Below are positions 1 to 10,400 of a stretch of 64,000 nucleotides of DNA, one piece after another; the stretch's first letter is position 1, and the number at the start of each line of letters is the position of its first letter. The DNA is taken from contig CP030885.1 of the NCBI GenBank assembly GCA_006969625.1, positions 4,103,430 through 4,167,429 of the forward strand. The letters run 5' to 3'. Source of the DNA: Rhodospirillaceae bacterium. GTDB lineage: Bacteria; Pseudomonadota; Alphaproteobacteria; Kiloniellales; DSM-21159. Both the position numbers and the translations under genes were made by a program. The notes beneath the pieces were generated by a model. The model searched no databases and was not told where the DNA came from. It saw only the letters and a list, made by a program, of their open reading frames with translations.

Positions 1-191
1 TAGACCGCCGCCAGCCGCTCCGTCGCCTCCGCCTTAGCCTCGTAGCCGCCGGTCAGCGCCTCGCGCTGCAGGTGCGCGATCTGGGCATGCAGCACCGGCT
101 GCGGCATCAGGCCGGCGCCGGCGTTGTTGAAGTGCGCGACATGGGCGCAGCCCGGCGTCTGCTCCCGGACCCTCGCCAGGTCGATGCTCAT
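1..191 (-). CDS. Class V aminotransferase / cysteine desulfurase-like enzyme, N-terminal fragment
   Basis: The minus strand opens with an ATG at 191 preceded by a G-rich stretch, and the frame stays open to the window edge for 63 codons. The translation begins MSIDLARVREQTPGCAHVAH and continues with FNNAGAGLMPQPV and, later, LTGGYEAKAEATERL. An HxNNAG(A/S)xLMP motif near residue 20 is typical of the N-terminus of PLP-dependent class V aminotransferases, a family that includes cysteine desulfurases and isopenicillin-N-epimerase-like proteins. The catalytic lysine lies outside the window, so the exact reaction cannot be named. It is divergent from the ankyrin gene to its right. Confidence 0.75.
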   Translation of the reverse strand, partial: MSIDLARVREQTPGCAHVAHFNNAGAGLMPQPVLHAQIAHLQREALTGGYEAKAEATERLAAV

Positions 192-295
192 GCGCAATGC
201 CCCCAAGTCGTGTCGGCTTGACCGCCGGCTCCCGGCACAGGAATAACCTGTCCCCCTCGGCAACGGAACCGCACCGCGCACAGGACAGACCCGCC

Positions 296-691
296 ATGAG
301 CGACCGCCAGCGCCTCTTCGACCTGCTCGACCGCGGCCAGACCGCGGAACTGCTCGCCGCCCTCGACGCCGGCGACGAAGGCGCCAACGCCAAGGCGCGC
401 GATCGCTGGGGCGCCAGCCTGCTGTACTACGCCGCCGGCAAGGGCGACCTGGATCTGGTCGAGGCGCTGCTGGCGCGCGGCGCCGAGGTCGAGCGCTCCA
501 ACGACGCGGGCAACACGCCGCTGATGCTGGCGGCCGCGCGCGGCCACCTGGAGGTGGTCAGGCGGCTGTTGGCCGCAGGCGCCGCCCCGCGCCACGCCAA
601 CCGCTGGGGCTTCGACGCCGCCAAGTGGGCCGACTGGGCACCGAACGCCGAAGAGGTCAAGGCAGAGCTTTTTGCCGCGCAGAAGAGCTAA
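296..691 (+). CDS. Small ankyrin-repeat protein
   Basis: A 131-residue protein starting MSDRQRLFDLLDRGQTAELL. Two clear ankyrin units are visible around residues 38-66 (WGASLLYYAAGKGDLDLVEA) and 71-99 (GNTPLMLAAARGHLEVVRRL), with a degenerate third (WGFDAAKWADWAP). Ankyrin repeats mediate protein-protein contacts; no catalytic domain or signal peptide is present, so a cytoplasmic adaptor role is the only inference. An in-frame ATG at 197 would add 33 residues of low-complexity sequence; I prefer 296 because the protein then begins directly with the repeat fold. Its stop codon interlocks with that of the convergent AlaX gene. Confidence 0.8.
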   Translation: MSDRQRLFDLLDRGQTAELLAALDAGDEGANAKARDRWGASLLYYAAGKGDLDLVEALLARGAEVERSNDAGNTPLMLAAARGHLEVVRRLLAAGAAPRHANRWGFDAAKWADWAPNAEEVKAELFAAQKS

Positions 692-1419
692 GCGCCGCCG
701 CCGGCCGGCTCCACCAGCGCGATGCGGATGCGGCGGTTCTTGCGGCCCTTGTTGTCGACCTTGGCGATGCGCACCGGCACCGAGCCGCCGGTCGAGGCCA
801 GGTGGGTGCCGCCGCAGGCCTGGCGGTCCAGCCCGACGATCTCGACCACGCGGATGGTGCCGTCCGGGTCCGGCGGCGGCGCCACCGACTGCGAGCGCAG
901 CAGGCCCGGCTCGGCCGCCGCCTCGGCGTAGGGGATGCGGCTGCAGCGCACCGGCATGTCGGCGGCAATCACCGCGTTGATCTGCGGCTCCAGGTCACGC
1001 AGGGCGGCGCTGTCGGCGCCGGGCACATCGAAGTCGATGCGCGCCGTACCGTCGGCGTTCATCTGCACGCCGGTCACCAGCGCGCCGTCGAAGTGGCGGA
1101 ACACCAGGGCGTTGACGATGTGCAGGTCGGTGTGGAGCTGCGCCTGCCGGCCGCGGAAATGGGCGTCCACTTCGGCGATCACCGGCGCGCCGGACGGCAC
1201 CGCCCGGTCCAGCTCGAGCCATAGCCGCCCGCCCGCCTCGCGGAAACCGGCGACTTGCGCCGTGCCTTCGTCCCACAGCAGGCGGCCACGGTCGGGAAGC
1301 TGGCCGCCGCCGCCGGGATAGAAGGGGTGCTCGGCCAGGCGCACCCGCCCCTCGCGCACCTCCTCGACCCGCGTCTCCAAGCGCAGGACATCACCGTGGT
1401 CCTGACAGAAATAGCGCAT
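688..1419 (-). CDS. Alanyl-tRNA editing protein (AlaX family)
   Basis: A 243-residue protein related to the editing domain of alanyl-tRNA synthetase. It would hydrolyse mischarged Ser-tRNA(Ala) or Gly-tRNA(Ala) in the cytoplasm. The family's zinc motifs are both present: HTDLH (H96 and H100) and CGGTH (C202 and H206). The N-terminal FYPGGGGQLPDRG is also typical of the AlaRS-like second additional domain. There is no aminoacylation domain, so this is a free-standing trans-editing factor. The ATG at 1419 begins MRYFCQDHGDVLRLETRV. The C-terminus overlaps the ankyrin gene by 4 bp tail to tail. Confidence 0.9.
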   Translation of the reverse strand: MRYFCQDHGDVLRLETRVEEVREGRVRLAEHPFYPGGGGQLPDRGRLLWDEGTAQVAGFREAGGRLWLELDRAVPSGAPVIAEVDAHFRGRQAQLHTDLHIVNALVFRHFDGALVTGVQMNADGTARIDFDVPGADSAALRDLEPQINAVIAADMPVRCSRIPYAEAAAEPGLLRSQSVAPPPDPDGTIRVVEIVGLDRQACGGTHLASTGGSVPVRIAKVDNKGRKNRRIRIALVEPAGGGA

Positions 1420-1458
1420 GGTCCGCCCGCTCCGGCCGGTGAGACGAAGTTCGGCAGG

Positions 1459-2310
1459 TTAGGCGTCGGTGGGCCGTCGGTCTTGGCCAGGATTGCCGGC
1501 CTCGGCGCGGGCGAACTGACCGGGGGTGACGCCGAAGGCGCGCTTGAAATGGCGGTTCAGCGCGCTCTGGTCGTAGAAGCCGGCCTCAGCCGCGACCTGC
1601 GCCGGCGGCAACCCGCCGCGCATCAACTCGGCCGCCCGGTCGAGGCGGAACTGCAGCAGCCGCGCGTGCGGCGTCATCCCCAGCCGCCGCTTGAAGCGGG
1701 CGATGAGCTGGAATGGGGTGAGGCCGACCTCGGCAGCGATCTCCTTCAACAGCACCGGCTCGGCGTGCCGGGCGCGCAGCAGCTCCAGGGCGCGGGCCAG
1801 GCGCCGGTCGTCCAGCGGCTCGGGTGTCGGCGGCGGCCGGCCGTCGCCGTAGCGCCGGAACAGGCGGCCGAAGCTGACCTGCAGCAGCTCTTCGGCCAGC
1901 AGGGGCTCGGCCGCGTCCAGCGCCCGGTGCAGGCGCAGAAAGGCCCGCACCAGGTCCGCATCGTCCACCGTGTTGGCGGTAAAGCCGGTGCAGGGGTCGA
2001 GGCCCAGGTGATCGCGAAGCTGCCTCAGGCCGGCCTCGTCCACGTAGAAGGCGCAGTAGTGCCAACCCCGGCTGTGGTTCAAGTGGCCGGCGTGCGGCTC
2101 GTCGGGATTGAAGACCAGCAGGCGCCCCGGTCGCGCCGTCTGCGAGGTGCCGCGGCTGACGAAGTCGGAACCGCCGGCTTCGGTCGCCGCGACCACGATG
2201 GCTTGGTGGCTGTGCGGCGGGTAGCGGTGGTCGCTCAACTCCGCGCGCATCAGCCGCACGCCGGGCAGCCGGGCGCTGCGCCAATAGGCGGTGCGATTGG
2301 GCGCTGCCAT
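1459..2310 (-). CDS. AraC-family transcriptional regulator
   Basis: A 283-residue regulator. Residues about 1-140 resemble the cupin-like AraC ligand-binding domain (PHSHQAIVV, FNPDEPHAGH), and residues about 175-275 carry the two helix-turn-helix motifs (LKEIAAEVGLTPFQLIARFK, then AAEAGFYDQSALNRHFKRAF and GVTPGQF). I chose the ATG giving MAAPNRTAYWRSARLPGVRL because the 47 codons upstream of it overlap only intergenic sequence and have no family similarity. It lies 79 bp downstream of the SDR gene on the same strand. Its effector is unknown, and it could control that oxidoreductase or itself. Confidence 0.88.
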   Translation of the reverse strand: MAAPNRTAYWRSARLPGVRLMRAELSDHRYPPHSHQAIVVAATEAGGSDFVSRGTSQTARPGRLLVFNPDEPHAGHLNHSRGWHYCAFYVDEAGLRQLRDHLGLDPCTGFTANTVDDADLVRAFLRLHRALDAAEPLLAEELLQVSFGRLFRRYGDGRPPPTPEPLDDRRLARALELLRARHAEPVLLKEIAAEVGLTPFQLIARFKRRLGMTPHARLLQFRLDRAAELMRGGLPPAQVAAEAGFYDQSALNRHFKRAFGVTPGQFARAEAGNPGQDRRPTDA

Positions 2311-2389
2311 GCCGGGACGCTCCCTCCCGCGGACATCCGAAGCCGTCAGGCTAGCAGGTCGCACGTTTCGCACCAAACGAGCGTCCCCC

Positions 2390-3172
2390 TCAGCTCGCCA
2401 GGAAGCCGCCGTCGACGCCCAGGTTCTGGCCGACGACGAAGCTGGCGGCATCGGAGGCGAGCCAGAGCAGGGCCGCCGCCGCCTCCTCCGGCCGGCCCAT
2501 GCGGCGGATCGGCAGCCCCTCGCCGACGACCTTCGGGTCGAGCCCGGAGCCCAGCATCATCGGCGTTTCGATGCGCCCGGGCGACAGTGCGTTGATGCGG
2601 ATGCCGCGCGGGCCGTACTCCAGCGCGGCCGCCTTGGTCATGTGGACGACGGCCGCCTTGGCGGAGCTGTAGAGCGAGAATCCCGGGTTCGGGTTGCGCA
2701 CGCCGCTGACCGAGGCGACGTTGACGATCGCGCCTGCCCCGCGCCCGCCGTCGGCCGGCAGCATCGCCGCCAGCTCCGCCTTCATCGCCTGGAAGACCGC
2801 GCGCACGTTGACCGCGAAGACCCGCTCGTAGACGGCGTCGGGCTGCTCGGCAAGCAGCGCCCGACGCTCCTGGTAGCCGGCGTTGTTGACCGCGACGTCG
2901 AGGCCGCCGAGCCGCTCGGTGGCCATGGCCACCATGGCGGCGGGGCCGTCCGGCCGCTCCAGGTCGGCCGGCACGAAGACGGCGGCGCCGCCGGCCGCCT
3001 CGACCTCGGCAACGACCGCCTCGCCGCGCGCGACGTCGCGCCCGGACACCGCGACGCGCGCGCCGGCCGCGGCGAACGCCAGCGCCGCCGCCCGCCCGAT
3101 GCCGGAGGTCGCCCCGCTGACCAGAACCCGCTTGTCGGCAAAGACCTCCGCCTTCCCCTCCGCTGTCGCCAT
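2390..3172 (-). CDS. SDR-family NAD(P)-dependent oxidoreductase
   Basis: A classical short-chain dehydrogenase of 260 residues. The cofactor-binding GATSGIG motif is near residue 19, NNAG near residue 94, the catalytic serine in [14 protein letters not shown], and YxxxK as YSSAK around residue 168. The PGRIETPMM segment after the active site and the C-terminal [13 protein letters not shown] are standard for the family. The substrate cannot be told from sequence. It is the first gene of a two-gene minus-strand arrangement with the AraC regulator downstream and is separated from rpoD by that gene's terminator. Confidence 0.9.
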   Translation of the reverse strand: MATAEGKAEVFADKRVLVSGATSGIGRAAALAFAAAGARVAVSGRDVARGEAVVAEVEAAGGAAVFVPADLERPDGPAAMVAMATERLGGLDVAVNNAGYQERRALLAEQPDAVYERVFAVNVRAVFQAMKAELAAMLPADGGRGAGAIVNVASVSGVRNPNPGFSLYSSAKAAVVHMTKAAALEYGPRGIRINALSPGRIETPMMLGSGLDPKVVGEGLPIRRMGRPEEAAAALLWLASDAASFVVGQNLGVDGGFLAS

Positions 3173-3275
3173 TTGCCCCTACCTGTCGCCTCGATCAGAG
3201 GCCATCCAGGACACGCGCTTGCGCGACGTCTTGGCGAAAATTGCAGCGGCTGCGACCGACCCGGCGGGGCACACG

Positions 3276-3302
3276 GAAAAGGGGCGCCCACACGGACGCC
3301 CC
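3276..3302 (-). terminator. Intrinsic terminator of the dnaG-rpoD transcript
   Basis: Read on the minus strand, GGGGCG and CGCCCC (plus-strand 3297-3302 and 3281-3286) form a GC stem around a 10-nt loop and are followed directly by TTTT. It begins about 30 bp past the rpoD stop codon, before the next codirectional gene. Confidence 0.7.
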
Positions 3303-3331
3303 GCTTCCCTGCGTCGCGACCCGGCGCGCGC

Positions 3332-5356
<2,025 letters not shown>

Positions 5357-5496
5357 GCTCGATCGTCTTCCTGCCCTAACAAGCGCCCTGCGCAGCCGCC
5401 GCGGGACCCCGAGATCCTCCTAGCGGACGGCGTGCGAGCCGGGTCGGACGTGCCCCGACGCCCCCTCCAGACCACAGTCCCGCGCGATGACGCAGA

Positions 5497-5525
5497 TAAC
5501 TATTCACCTGTGTTCGCTGGTTCAA
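5497..5525 (-). promoter_or_regulatory. Candidate promoter upstream of rpoD
   Basis: On the minus strand TTGAAC (plus 5520-5525) and TAGTTA (plus 5497-5502) are spaced by exactly 17 bp in the dnaG-rpoD gap, about 140 bp before the rpoD start. The -35 is good and the -10 weak. An internal promoter here would let rpoD be expressed apart from dnaG, as is known in other macromolecular-synthesis operons. The assignment is inference from spacing. Confidence 0.35.
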
Positions 5526-5557
5526 TGTCTGCGCCGCACGGAAATCCATATCGTCGG

Positions 5558-7429
5558 TTAGCTCTTGCGACCGGCCCCGCCGAAGCGCGGATCGGCCTCG
5601 CCGACCAGGCGCTGGCGCGCGCGCAGACGTTCGAGCGTATCCTCCCCCATGTCCTGCGCCAGAAGGCGCACGGCCTCGGCCGCCTCGGGATCCGGCTGCG
5701 CGGCCTGCAACCGGGCGCAGAGCCGATGCCAGCCTTCGCGCGCCTCGGCCAACGGTGCCCCCCGTCTGGCGAATGGCGCGTGCAGAAACACGGCATCCGC
5801 CAGCACACCGTCCGCGGCATCGGCCGAATCCGACGCCAACAAGTGGCGCCTGAGGGTATCCGAGTCAAGGTCGGGGGCGAGCGCCAACGCGTCGGCAATC
5901 GCCCGCCGCAGGCGGTCGAAGGCCGGCGTCGTCAGCGGAAGGGCGGCGAAGGTCTCGCAATCCTCGGCCGGCAACTCCGGATGGCCGATGGCGCAGGCGA
6001 GCAGCGCCTGCTCGAGCCGCCGGCGAAGCTGGCCCGGCGCAGGACGCGCAAGCAGCGGCACCGCCGGCCGCTCGGGCTGGTGCCGCCCGCCGCGGTGGCG
6101 CCGATGGCCGGCTGCGGCAAACGCCGGCCGGGCCTCCCAAGCCTGGCGCCGCCGCGCACCGCGGCCGTAGGTCTCCTCGAAGCGAGCCAGCAGGTCCTCG
6201 CGGTAGGCGCGGCGCACGCTCTCGTCGGCGATCCGTCCGGTGACCTCGAGCAGCGTCTGGCGCAGCCCGGCCCGGCGCTCCGGCGTGGAGACGTCGCGCC
6301 CGGCGGTGGCGCGCAGCCAGACCAGCTCCGACAGCGGCTTGGCGGCCTGCAGCACCTGACGCAGCGCCCTCGCGCCCTGGCCGCGCAGCAGGGAATCCGG
6401 GTCCTCGCCGGCCGGCAGCACCGCAAAGCGCAGGGACCGGCCCGGAGCCAGGCCCGGCAGTGCCCGTTCGGCGACGCGCATGCCGGCGCGCTGGCCGGCC
6501 TCGTCGCCGTCCAGGCAGACGATCGGCTCCGGCGCCAGCCGCCAGAGCTCGGCGATCTGCTCCTCCGTGACCGCCGTGCCAAGCGGCGCGACGGCGGCGG
6601 CGAAGCCGGCCTCGCTGAGGGCGATCACGTCCATGTAGCCCTCGGCGACGACGACCTCGCCGCTGTCGTGCGCCGCCTTGCGCGCGCGGTCCAGGTTGTA
6701 GAGCTGACGTCCCTTGCGGAACAGCCCGGTCTCCGGCGTGTTGAGGTACTTGGGCTTGCCGTCGGGCGCCAGCGTGCGGCCGCCGAAGCCGATGATCCGG
6801 CCGCGCCGGTCGGCGATCGGGAAGATCAGGCGGTCGAAGAAGTAGTCCCGCGGCTCGTCACCCTCCTCGGGGATCTTCACCAGACCGGCGGCCGCCGCCT
6901 GCTCCGGTGTCACACCCTTGGCCTTGAGGTGCTTGAGCAGGGCGCCGCGCTCGTTCGGCGCATAGCCCAGGCGAAAGCTCTTGACCGCATGCCCGGACAG
7001 GCCGCGGCGCTCCAGGTAGGCCCTGGCCTCGCGACCCCAGTTGCGCTCGAGTTGGGTCTCGTACCAGGCGCAGGCCGCCTCCAGCACCTCGTAGAGCCCG
7101 GCGCGCCGCTCCTCTTCGGCGCGCTCGGCCGGGCTCGACTTCGGCACCTCCAGCCCGACCTCGCCGGCCAGCCGCTCGACCGCCTCGGGGAAGGACAGGC
7201 CCTCAATCCGCATCACCCAGCCGATGGCATCGCCGTGCTCGCCACTGGAAAAGCAGTGGAAGAAGCCCTTGTCCGGGACGACCGTGAAGGACGGCGTCTT
7301 CTCGCTCTGGAAGGGCGACAGGCCGACCCACTCGCGCCCGCGCTTCTGCAGCTTGACCCGCCGGCCGATCAGGTCGACCAGCGAGACGCGGGCGCGCAGC
7401 TCGTCGAGGAAGTGGGGCGGGAAGGCCAT
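5558..7429 (-). CDS. dnaG: DNA primase DnaG
   Basis: A 623-residue replicative primase that lays RNA primers on the lagging strand and contacts the DnaB helicase through its C-terminus. The N-terminal CHC2-type domain is recognisable (residues 36-75, SPFQSEKTPSFTV, HCFSSGEHGDAIGW), but three of the four usual zinc ligands are replaced (S38, Q41 and S62; only C59 remains). The RNA polymerase core follows with FFDRLIFPIADRRGRIIGFG and the TOPRIM motif VVVAEGYMDVIALSEAGF. The helicase-binding C-terminal domain is poorly conserved, as usual. It sits between yqeY and rpoD on one strand, a classical arrangement. An ATG at 7429 gives MAFPPHFLDELRARVSLVDL, the family N-terminus. Confidence 0.98.
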   Translation of the reverse strand: MAFPPHFLDELRARVSLVDLIGRRVKLQKRGREWVGLSPFQSEKTPSFTVVPDKGFFHCFSSGEHGDAIGWVMRIEGLSFPEAVERLAGEVGLEVPKSSPAERAEEERRAGLYEVLEAACAWYETQLERNWGREARAYLERRGLSGHAVKSFRLGYAPNERGALLKHLKAKGVTPEQAAAAGLVKIPEEGDEPRDYFFDRLIFPIADRRGRIIGFGGRTLAPDGKPKYLNTPETGLFRKGRQLYNLDRARKAAHDSGEVVVAEGYMDVIALSEAGFAAAVAPLGTAVTEEQIAELWRLAPEPIVCLDGDEAGQRAGMRVAERALPGLAPGRSLRFAVLPAGEDPDSLLRGQGARALRQVLQAAKPLSELVWLRATAGRDVSTPERRAGLRQTLLEVTGRIADESVRRAYREDLLARFEETYGRGARRRQAWEARPAFAAAGHRRHRGGRHQPERPAVPLLARPAPGQLRRRLEQALLACAIGHPELPAEDCETFAALPLTTPAFDRLRRAIADALALAPDLDSDTLRRHLLASDSADAADGVLADAVFLHAPFARRGAPLAEAREGWHRLCARLQAAQPDPEAAEAVRLLAQDMGEDTLERLRARQRLVGEADPRFGGAGRKS

Positions 7430-7556
7430 GGGAGGTGCGACTCGGCGTCCGGTTCGTCGGGGGCGCCAGCATACGCCGCGGGCGCCGCGCCGCCCAAATC
7501 CGGCCGCGCGGCGGCTTGCAAGGATAGCGGGGACAAGTGCGGCACAGACGCCGGGA

Positions 7557-8012
7557 TCAGGCCAGCTTGCGCTTGGCCAGCGCGCTGGCGCGGCCGAAGT
7601 CCATGCGGCCGGCGTAGCGCTCCTTCAGGGCGCCCATGACGCGGCCCATGTCCTTGATCGAGCCGGCCTCCAGCTCGGCGATCATGCCGTCGACCGCCTG
7701 CTCGGTCTCCGCCTCGTCCATCTGCTGCGGCAGAAAGCGCTCGATCACGGCGATCTCCGCCTGCTCCTTATCGACCAGATCGCTACGCCCGCCCTTGGCG
7801 TAGAGGTCGATCGCCTCGCGGCGCTGCTTGACCATCTTCTGCAGCATCTCGAGGATCTCGTCCTCCGCGATGCCGTCGGCGTTGCCGGCACCGCGCGCGG
7901 CGATGTCACGGTCCTTCAGGGCGGCCATGATCAGGCGGACGGTCCCCAGCGCCTGCTGGTCCTTGTCCCGCAGGGCCTGCTTCAGGGCGTCGTTGATCTC
8001 GCTGCGCAGCAT
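7557..8012 (-). CDS. yqeY: GatB/YqeY domain protein
   Basis: A 151-residue protein beginning MLRSEINDALKQALRDKDQQ and containing the conserved ALGTVRLIMAALKDRDIAAR and FLPQQMDEAE segments of the YqeY family, which shares the tail domain of the GatB amidotransferase subunit. Its function is not firmly established; association with tRNA metabolism is suggested from domain similarity. The upstream in-frame extension to 8411 runs into the divergent carA gene and has no similarity, and the chosen ATG is preceded by a purine-rich AGAGAGAG. It lies 127 bp upstream of dnaG on the same strand, so yqeY, dnaG and rpoD may be cotranscribed. Confidence 0.92.
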   Translation of the reverse strand: MLRSEINDALKQALRDKDQQALGTVRLIMAALKDRDIAARGAGNADGIAEDEILEMLQKMVKQRREAIDLYAKGGRSDLVDKEQAEIAVIERFLPQQMDEAETEQAVDGMIAELEAGSIKDMGRVMGALKERYAGRMDFGRASALAKRKLA

Positions 8013-8110
8013 CGCTCGCTCTCTCTGATGCCTGGGCCCGTGATGCCTTGGCGCGCCGGTCCGTGCCGCGCCGCGCTGCAAAAGGGGGGGCGCCGAGCCT
8101 CTGCGGTGTG

Positions 8111-8140
8111 TTGCTCCGGACCGGACGACGCCCCTATATA
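8111..8140 (+). promoter_or_regulatory. Candidate carA promoter (possibly bidirectional)
   Basis: TTGCTC (8111-8116) and TATATA (8135-8140) are spaced by 18 bp in the divergent yqeY-carA gap, about 90 bp before the carA start. Because TATATA reads the same on both strands, it could also act as the -10 element for yqeY, but I see no good -35 on that side. Assignment rests on the motif only. Confidence 0.45.
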
Positions 8141-8232
8141 GACGAGCCGCCGGGGGGCGCAACCGCGCCTGCTGCAGTCCAGCCAAACCCGATACGGCCA
8201 TCTTCGCCCCAACGACCCGACGGACCCCGCCG

Positions 8233-9468
8233 ATGACCGAGACGACGGACCTGACCGCGCACAGCCTGGAGGCGCGGCGGATGGACTCGCGCGACGACCT
8301 GGCCCCGCCGCCGGGCGCGACGGCCGCCCTGGTACTGGCCGACGGGACGGTTTTCTGGGGGCGCGGTCTAGGCGCGGCCGGGGTCGGCGAGGGCGAGGTG
8401 GTGTTCAACACGGCGATGACCGGCTATCAGGAGATCCTGACCGACCCTTCCTACGCTGGGCAGATCGTCGCCTTCACCTTCCCGCACGTCGGCAACGTCG
8501 GCACCAATCCCGAGGACATCGAGACCATGACTCCGGTGGCGCGCGGGCTGGTGCTGCGTGCCGAGGTCACCGAGCCCTCCAACTGGCGGGCGCGCCAGCA
8601 CCTGGAGGCCTGGCTGGCGAGCCACGGCCTGGTCGGGGTCTGCGGCGTCGATACCCGCCAGCTCGCCCACCGCATCCGCGACCTCGGCGCCCCGAACGCC
8701 GTGATCGCCCACGCGCCGGACGGCAGTTTCGCGGACGGCCGCTTCGACCTGGCGGCGCTGCGCGCCCTGGCGCAGGCCTGGCCGGGGCTGGAGGGCATGG
8801 ACCTGGCCAAGGCCGTCACCTGCGCCCAGACCTACGTCTGGGACGAGACGCGCTGGACGCTGGAGGGCGGCTACGGCCGGCTGGCCGAGCCCAAGCACCG
8901 CGTCGTCGCCGTCGATTACGGCGCCAAGCGCAACATCCTGCGCTGCCTGGCGAGCACCGGCGCCCACGTCACCGTGGTGCCGGCGACGGCGAGCGCCGAG
9001 GAGATCCTGAGGCACGACCCGGACGGCATTTTCCTGGCCAACGGCCCCGGCGACCCGGCGGCGACCGGCGAGTACGCCGTGCCGACGCTCGAAAAACTGA
9101 TGGCCGATACCCGGCTGCCGATCTTCGGCATCTGCCTGGGCCACCAGCTCCTCGCCCGCGCGCTCGGCGCGCGCACGGAGAAGATGCACCTGGGCCACCA
9201 CGGCGCCAACCACCCGGTCAAGGACCTGAGCACCGGCCGGGTCGAGATCACCAGCCAGAACCACGGCTTCGTGGTGCAGGAGGACAGCCTGCCCGAGGGG
9301 ATCGAGGCGACCCACGTCAGCCTGTTCGACGGCTCCAACGAGGGCATCCGCGTCAAGGACCGCCCGATCTTCTCGGTGCAGTACCACCCGGAAGCCTCTC
9401 CCGGCCCGCAGGACAGCCACTACCTCTTCGACCGCTTCGCCCAGGCCATCGCCGAGAGCAAGGGGTAG
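8233..9468 (+). CDS. carA: Carbamoyl-phosphate synthase small subunit
   Basis: A 411-residue glutamine amidotransferase subunit that hydrolyses glutamine and channels ammonia to CarB for carbamoyl phosphate, feeding arginine and pyrimidine synthesis. The N-terminal CPSase domain (ALVLADGTVFWGRGLG, EVVFNTAMTGYQEILTDPSY) is followed by the class I glutaminase domain with the nucleophile in FGICLGHQLLARALG and the His/Glu pair in YHPEASPGP. The start at 8233 yields an N-terminal extension of about 35 residues before the family core; a second ATG giving MDSRDDLAPPPG at 8281 is equally possible. carB is not adjacent: a minus-strand Fic module lies between them. Confidence 0.98.
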   Translation: MTETTDLTAHSLEARRMDSRDDLAPPPGATAALVLADGTVFWGRGLGAAGVGEGEVVFNTAMTGYQEILTDPSYAGQIVAFTFPHVGNVGTNPEDIETMTPVARGLVLRAEVTEPSNWRARQHLEAWLASHGLVGVCGVDTRQLAHRIRDLGAPNAVIAHAPDGSFADGRFDLAALRALAQAWPGLEGMDLAKAVTCAQTYVWDETRWTLEGGYGRLAEPKHRVVAVDYGAKRNILRCLASTGAHVTVVPATASAEEILRHDPDGIFLANGPGDPAATGEYAVPTLEKLMADTRLPIFGICLGHQLLARALGARTEKMHLGHHGANHPVKDLSTGRVEITSQNHGFVVQEDSLPEGIEATHVSLFDGSNEGIRVKDRPIFSVQYHPEASPGPQDSHYLFDRFAQAIAESKG

Positions 9469-9490
9469 GCTGACTGATGCCGCTTTCTGG

Positions 9491-9510
9491 ATGACACCAC
9501 GTGGTGTCAT
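9491..9510. repeat. 20-bp perfect palindrome between carA and the Fic gene
   Basis: ATGACACCAC followed at once by its exact reverse complement. It lies 22 bp past the carA stop and 14 bp before the fic stop, where the two convergent genes meet. It could fold as a short hairpin and stop transcription from either side, but it lacks a T-tract, so a protein-binding site is equally possible. Confidence 0.9.
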
Positions 9511-9524
9511 TGCGCCGGCTTGAG

Positions 9525-10169
9525 TCAGCGCTCGCTCAGTTGGGCGGTCAGGAGCTTGGCCAGGTACGCTTCCATCTCGCTGAAGTCGAGATGCCCTTCG
9601 TCCCAGGCCCGATCAGCAGCCATAAGCGCTGCCTCGTAGCCCTGACGGTTTTCCCGAATCCGTTCTGGTAGAATCTTGCGGCCGGGAAGCAAAGCGCCTG
9701 CCCGCACCGACACGAGATAATAGCAGCTTGCGCGCGCCGTACGCCCGTTTCCCTCAATGAATGGGTGGATCCAGTTCAGACGCCACAACCCATAGGCCGC
9801 CAGCTCCGTTGGTGTCCAAATGTACCAGTTCTCCTGGACCGTAGCGACAAAGCGATCCATCCAATCGTCGACGTCCTTGAAATGCGGCGGCTTATGATCT
9901 CCCACGTAGATCGGCTCGCGGCGAAATCGCCCACCGAACTGGGAGATTGTGGCGACGGCGACATGATTGAGCGCCCAAAGAAAGTACTTGTCGAAGGCCG
10001 CTGGCCCCTTGCGCAGGCCGATCTCGATGCAGTTGGTCAGAAGATCGTACTGGCGGATCAGGTTGCTCTCCTGCACCCGCTCGTAGAGCTGTGGATCTTC
10101 CTGCTCGAGAATGAACACACTCTCACCCGTGACTCGGGCCTGAGCCGCGAGCGGATCAGGTGGGGTCAA
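9525..10169 (-). CDS. Fic-domain AMP transferase (probable toxin)
   Basis: A 214-residue Fic protein. The canonical active-site motif HPFIEGNGRTAR spans residues 135-146, with the catalytic H135, the metal-binding E139 and the phosphate-binding G-N-G-R-x-x-R. The preceding beta-hairpin flap, GRFRREPIYVGDHKPP, near residues 80-95 is also typical. Proteins with this motif usually transfer AMP from ATP to a target side chain; some members act as toxins on topoisomerases. No N-terminal or C-terminal inhibitory helix is visible, so restraint probably comes from the small protein encoded just upstream with a 14-bp overlap. The target is unknown. Confidence 0.93.
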   Translation of the reverse strand: MTPPDPLAAQARVTGESVFILEQEDPQLYERVQESNLIRQYDLLTNCIEIGLRKGPAAFDKYFLWALNHVAVATISQFGGRFRREPIYVGDHKPPHFKDVDDWMDRFVATVQENWYIWTPTELAAYGLWRLNWIHPFIEGNGRTARASCYYLVSVRAGALLPGRKILPERIRENRQGYEAALMAADRAWDEGHLDFSEMEAYLAKLLTAQLSER

Positions 10170-10368
10170 GAAGTCGGACGCGCTTCGTCGCCTCGATGGC
10201 CGAGGCCTTGGTAATCTGAGAATTCTCCGGCGCGTTGCCGTAAACGAAGCTCGCCCGCTGCGCCTGAAGATCGTCTTCGGTCAGGACGACCTCTTTCGCT
10301 GCGACGATCAGGGCGTCGAGCTCCGGCCGCTGAGGCGCGCGCGAGGCTGCTGCTTTCCGCTCTGCCAT
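10156..10368 (-). CDS. Small protein upstream of Fic, probable antitoxin
   Basis: A 70-residue, mostly helical protein whose last codons overlap the start of the fic gene by 14 bp, indicating translational coupling. Class I Fic antitoxins such as VbhA and YhfG place a helix with the motif (S/T)xxxE(G/N) over the Fic active site. The best match here is S40-F-V-Y-G44-N45, in which glycine replaces the inhibitory glutamate. I therefore call it an antitoxin mainly from gene order and size. The ATG at 10368 is chosen over one at 10401 because it has AGG 4 nt and GGAG 10 nt upstream. Confidence 0.65.
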   Translation of the reverse strand: MAERKAAASRAPQRPELDALIVAAKEVVLTEDDLQAQRASFVYGNAPENSQITKASAIEATKRVRLLDPT

Positions 10369-10400
10369 GCTACCTGATCTCCGAATCGCTCCGAGGCGCA

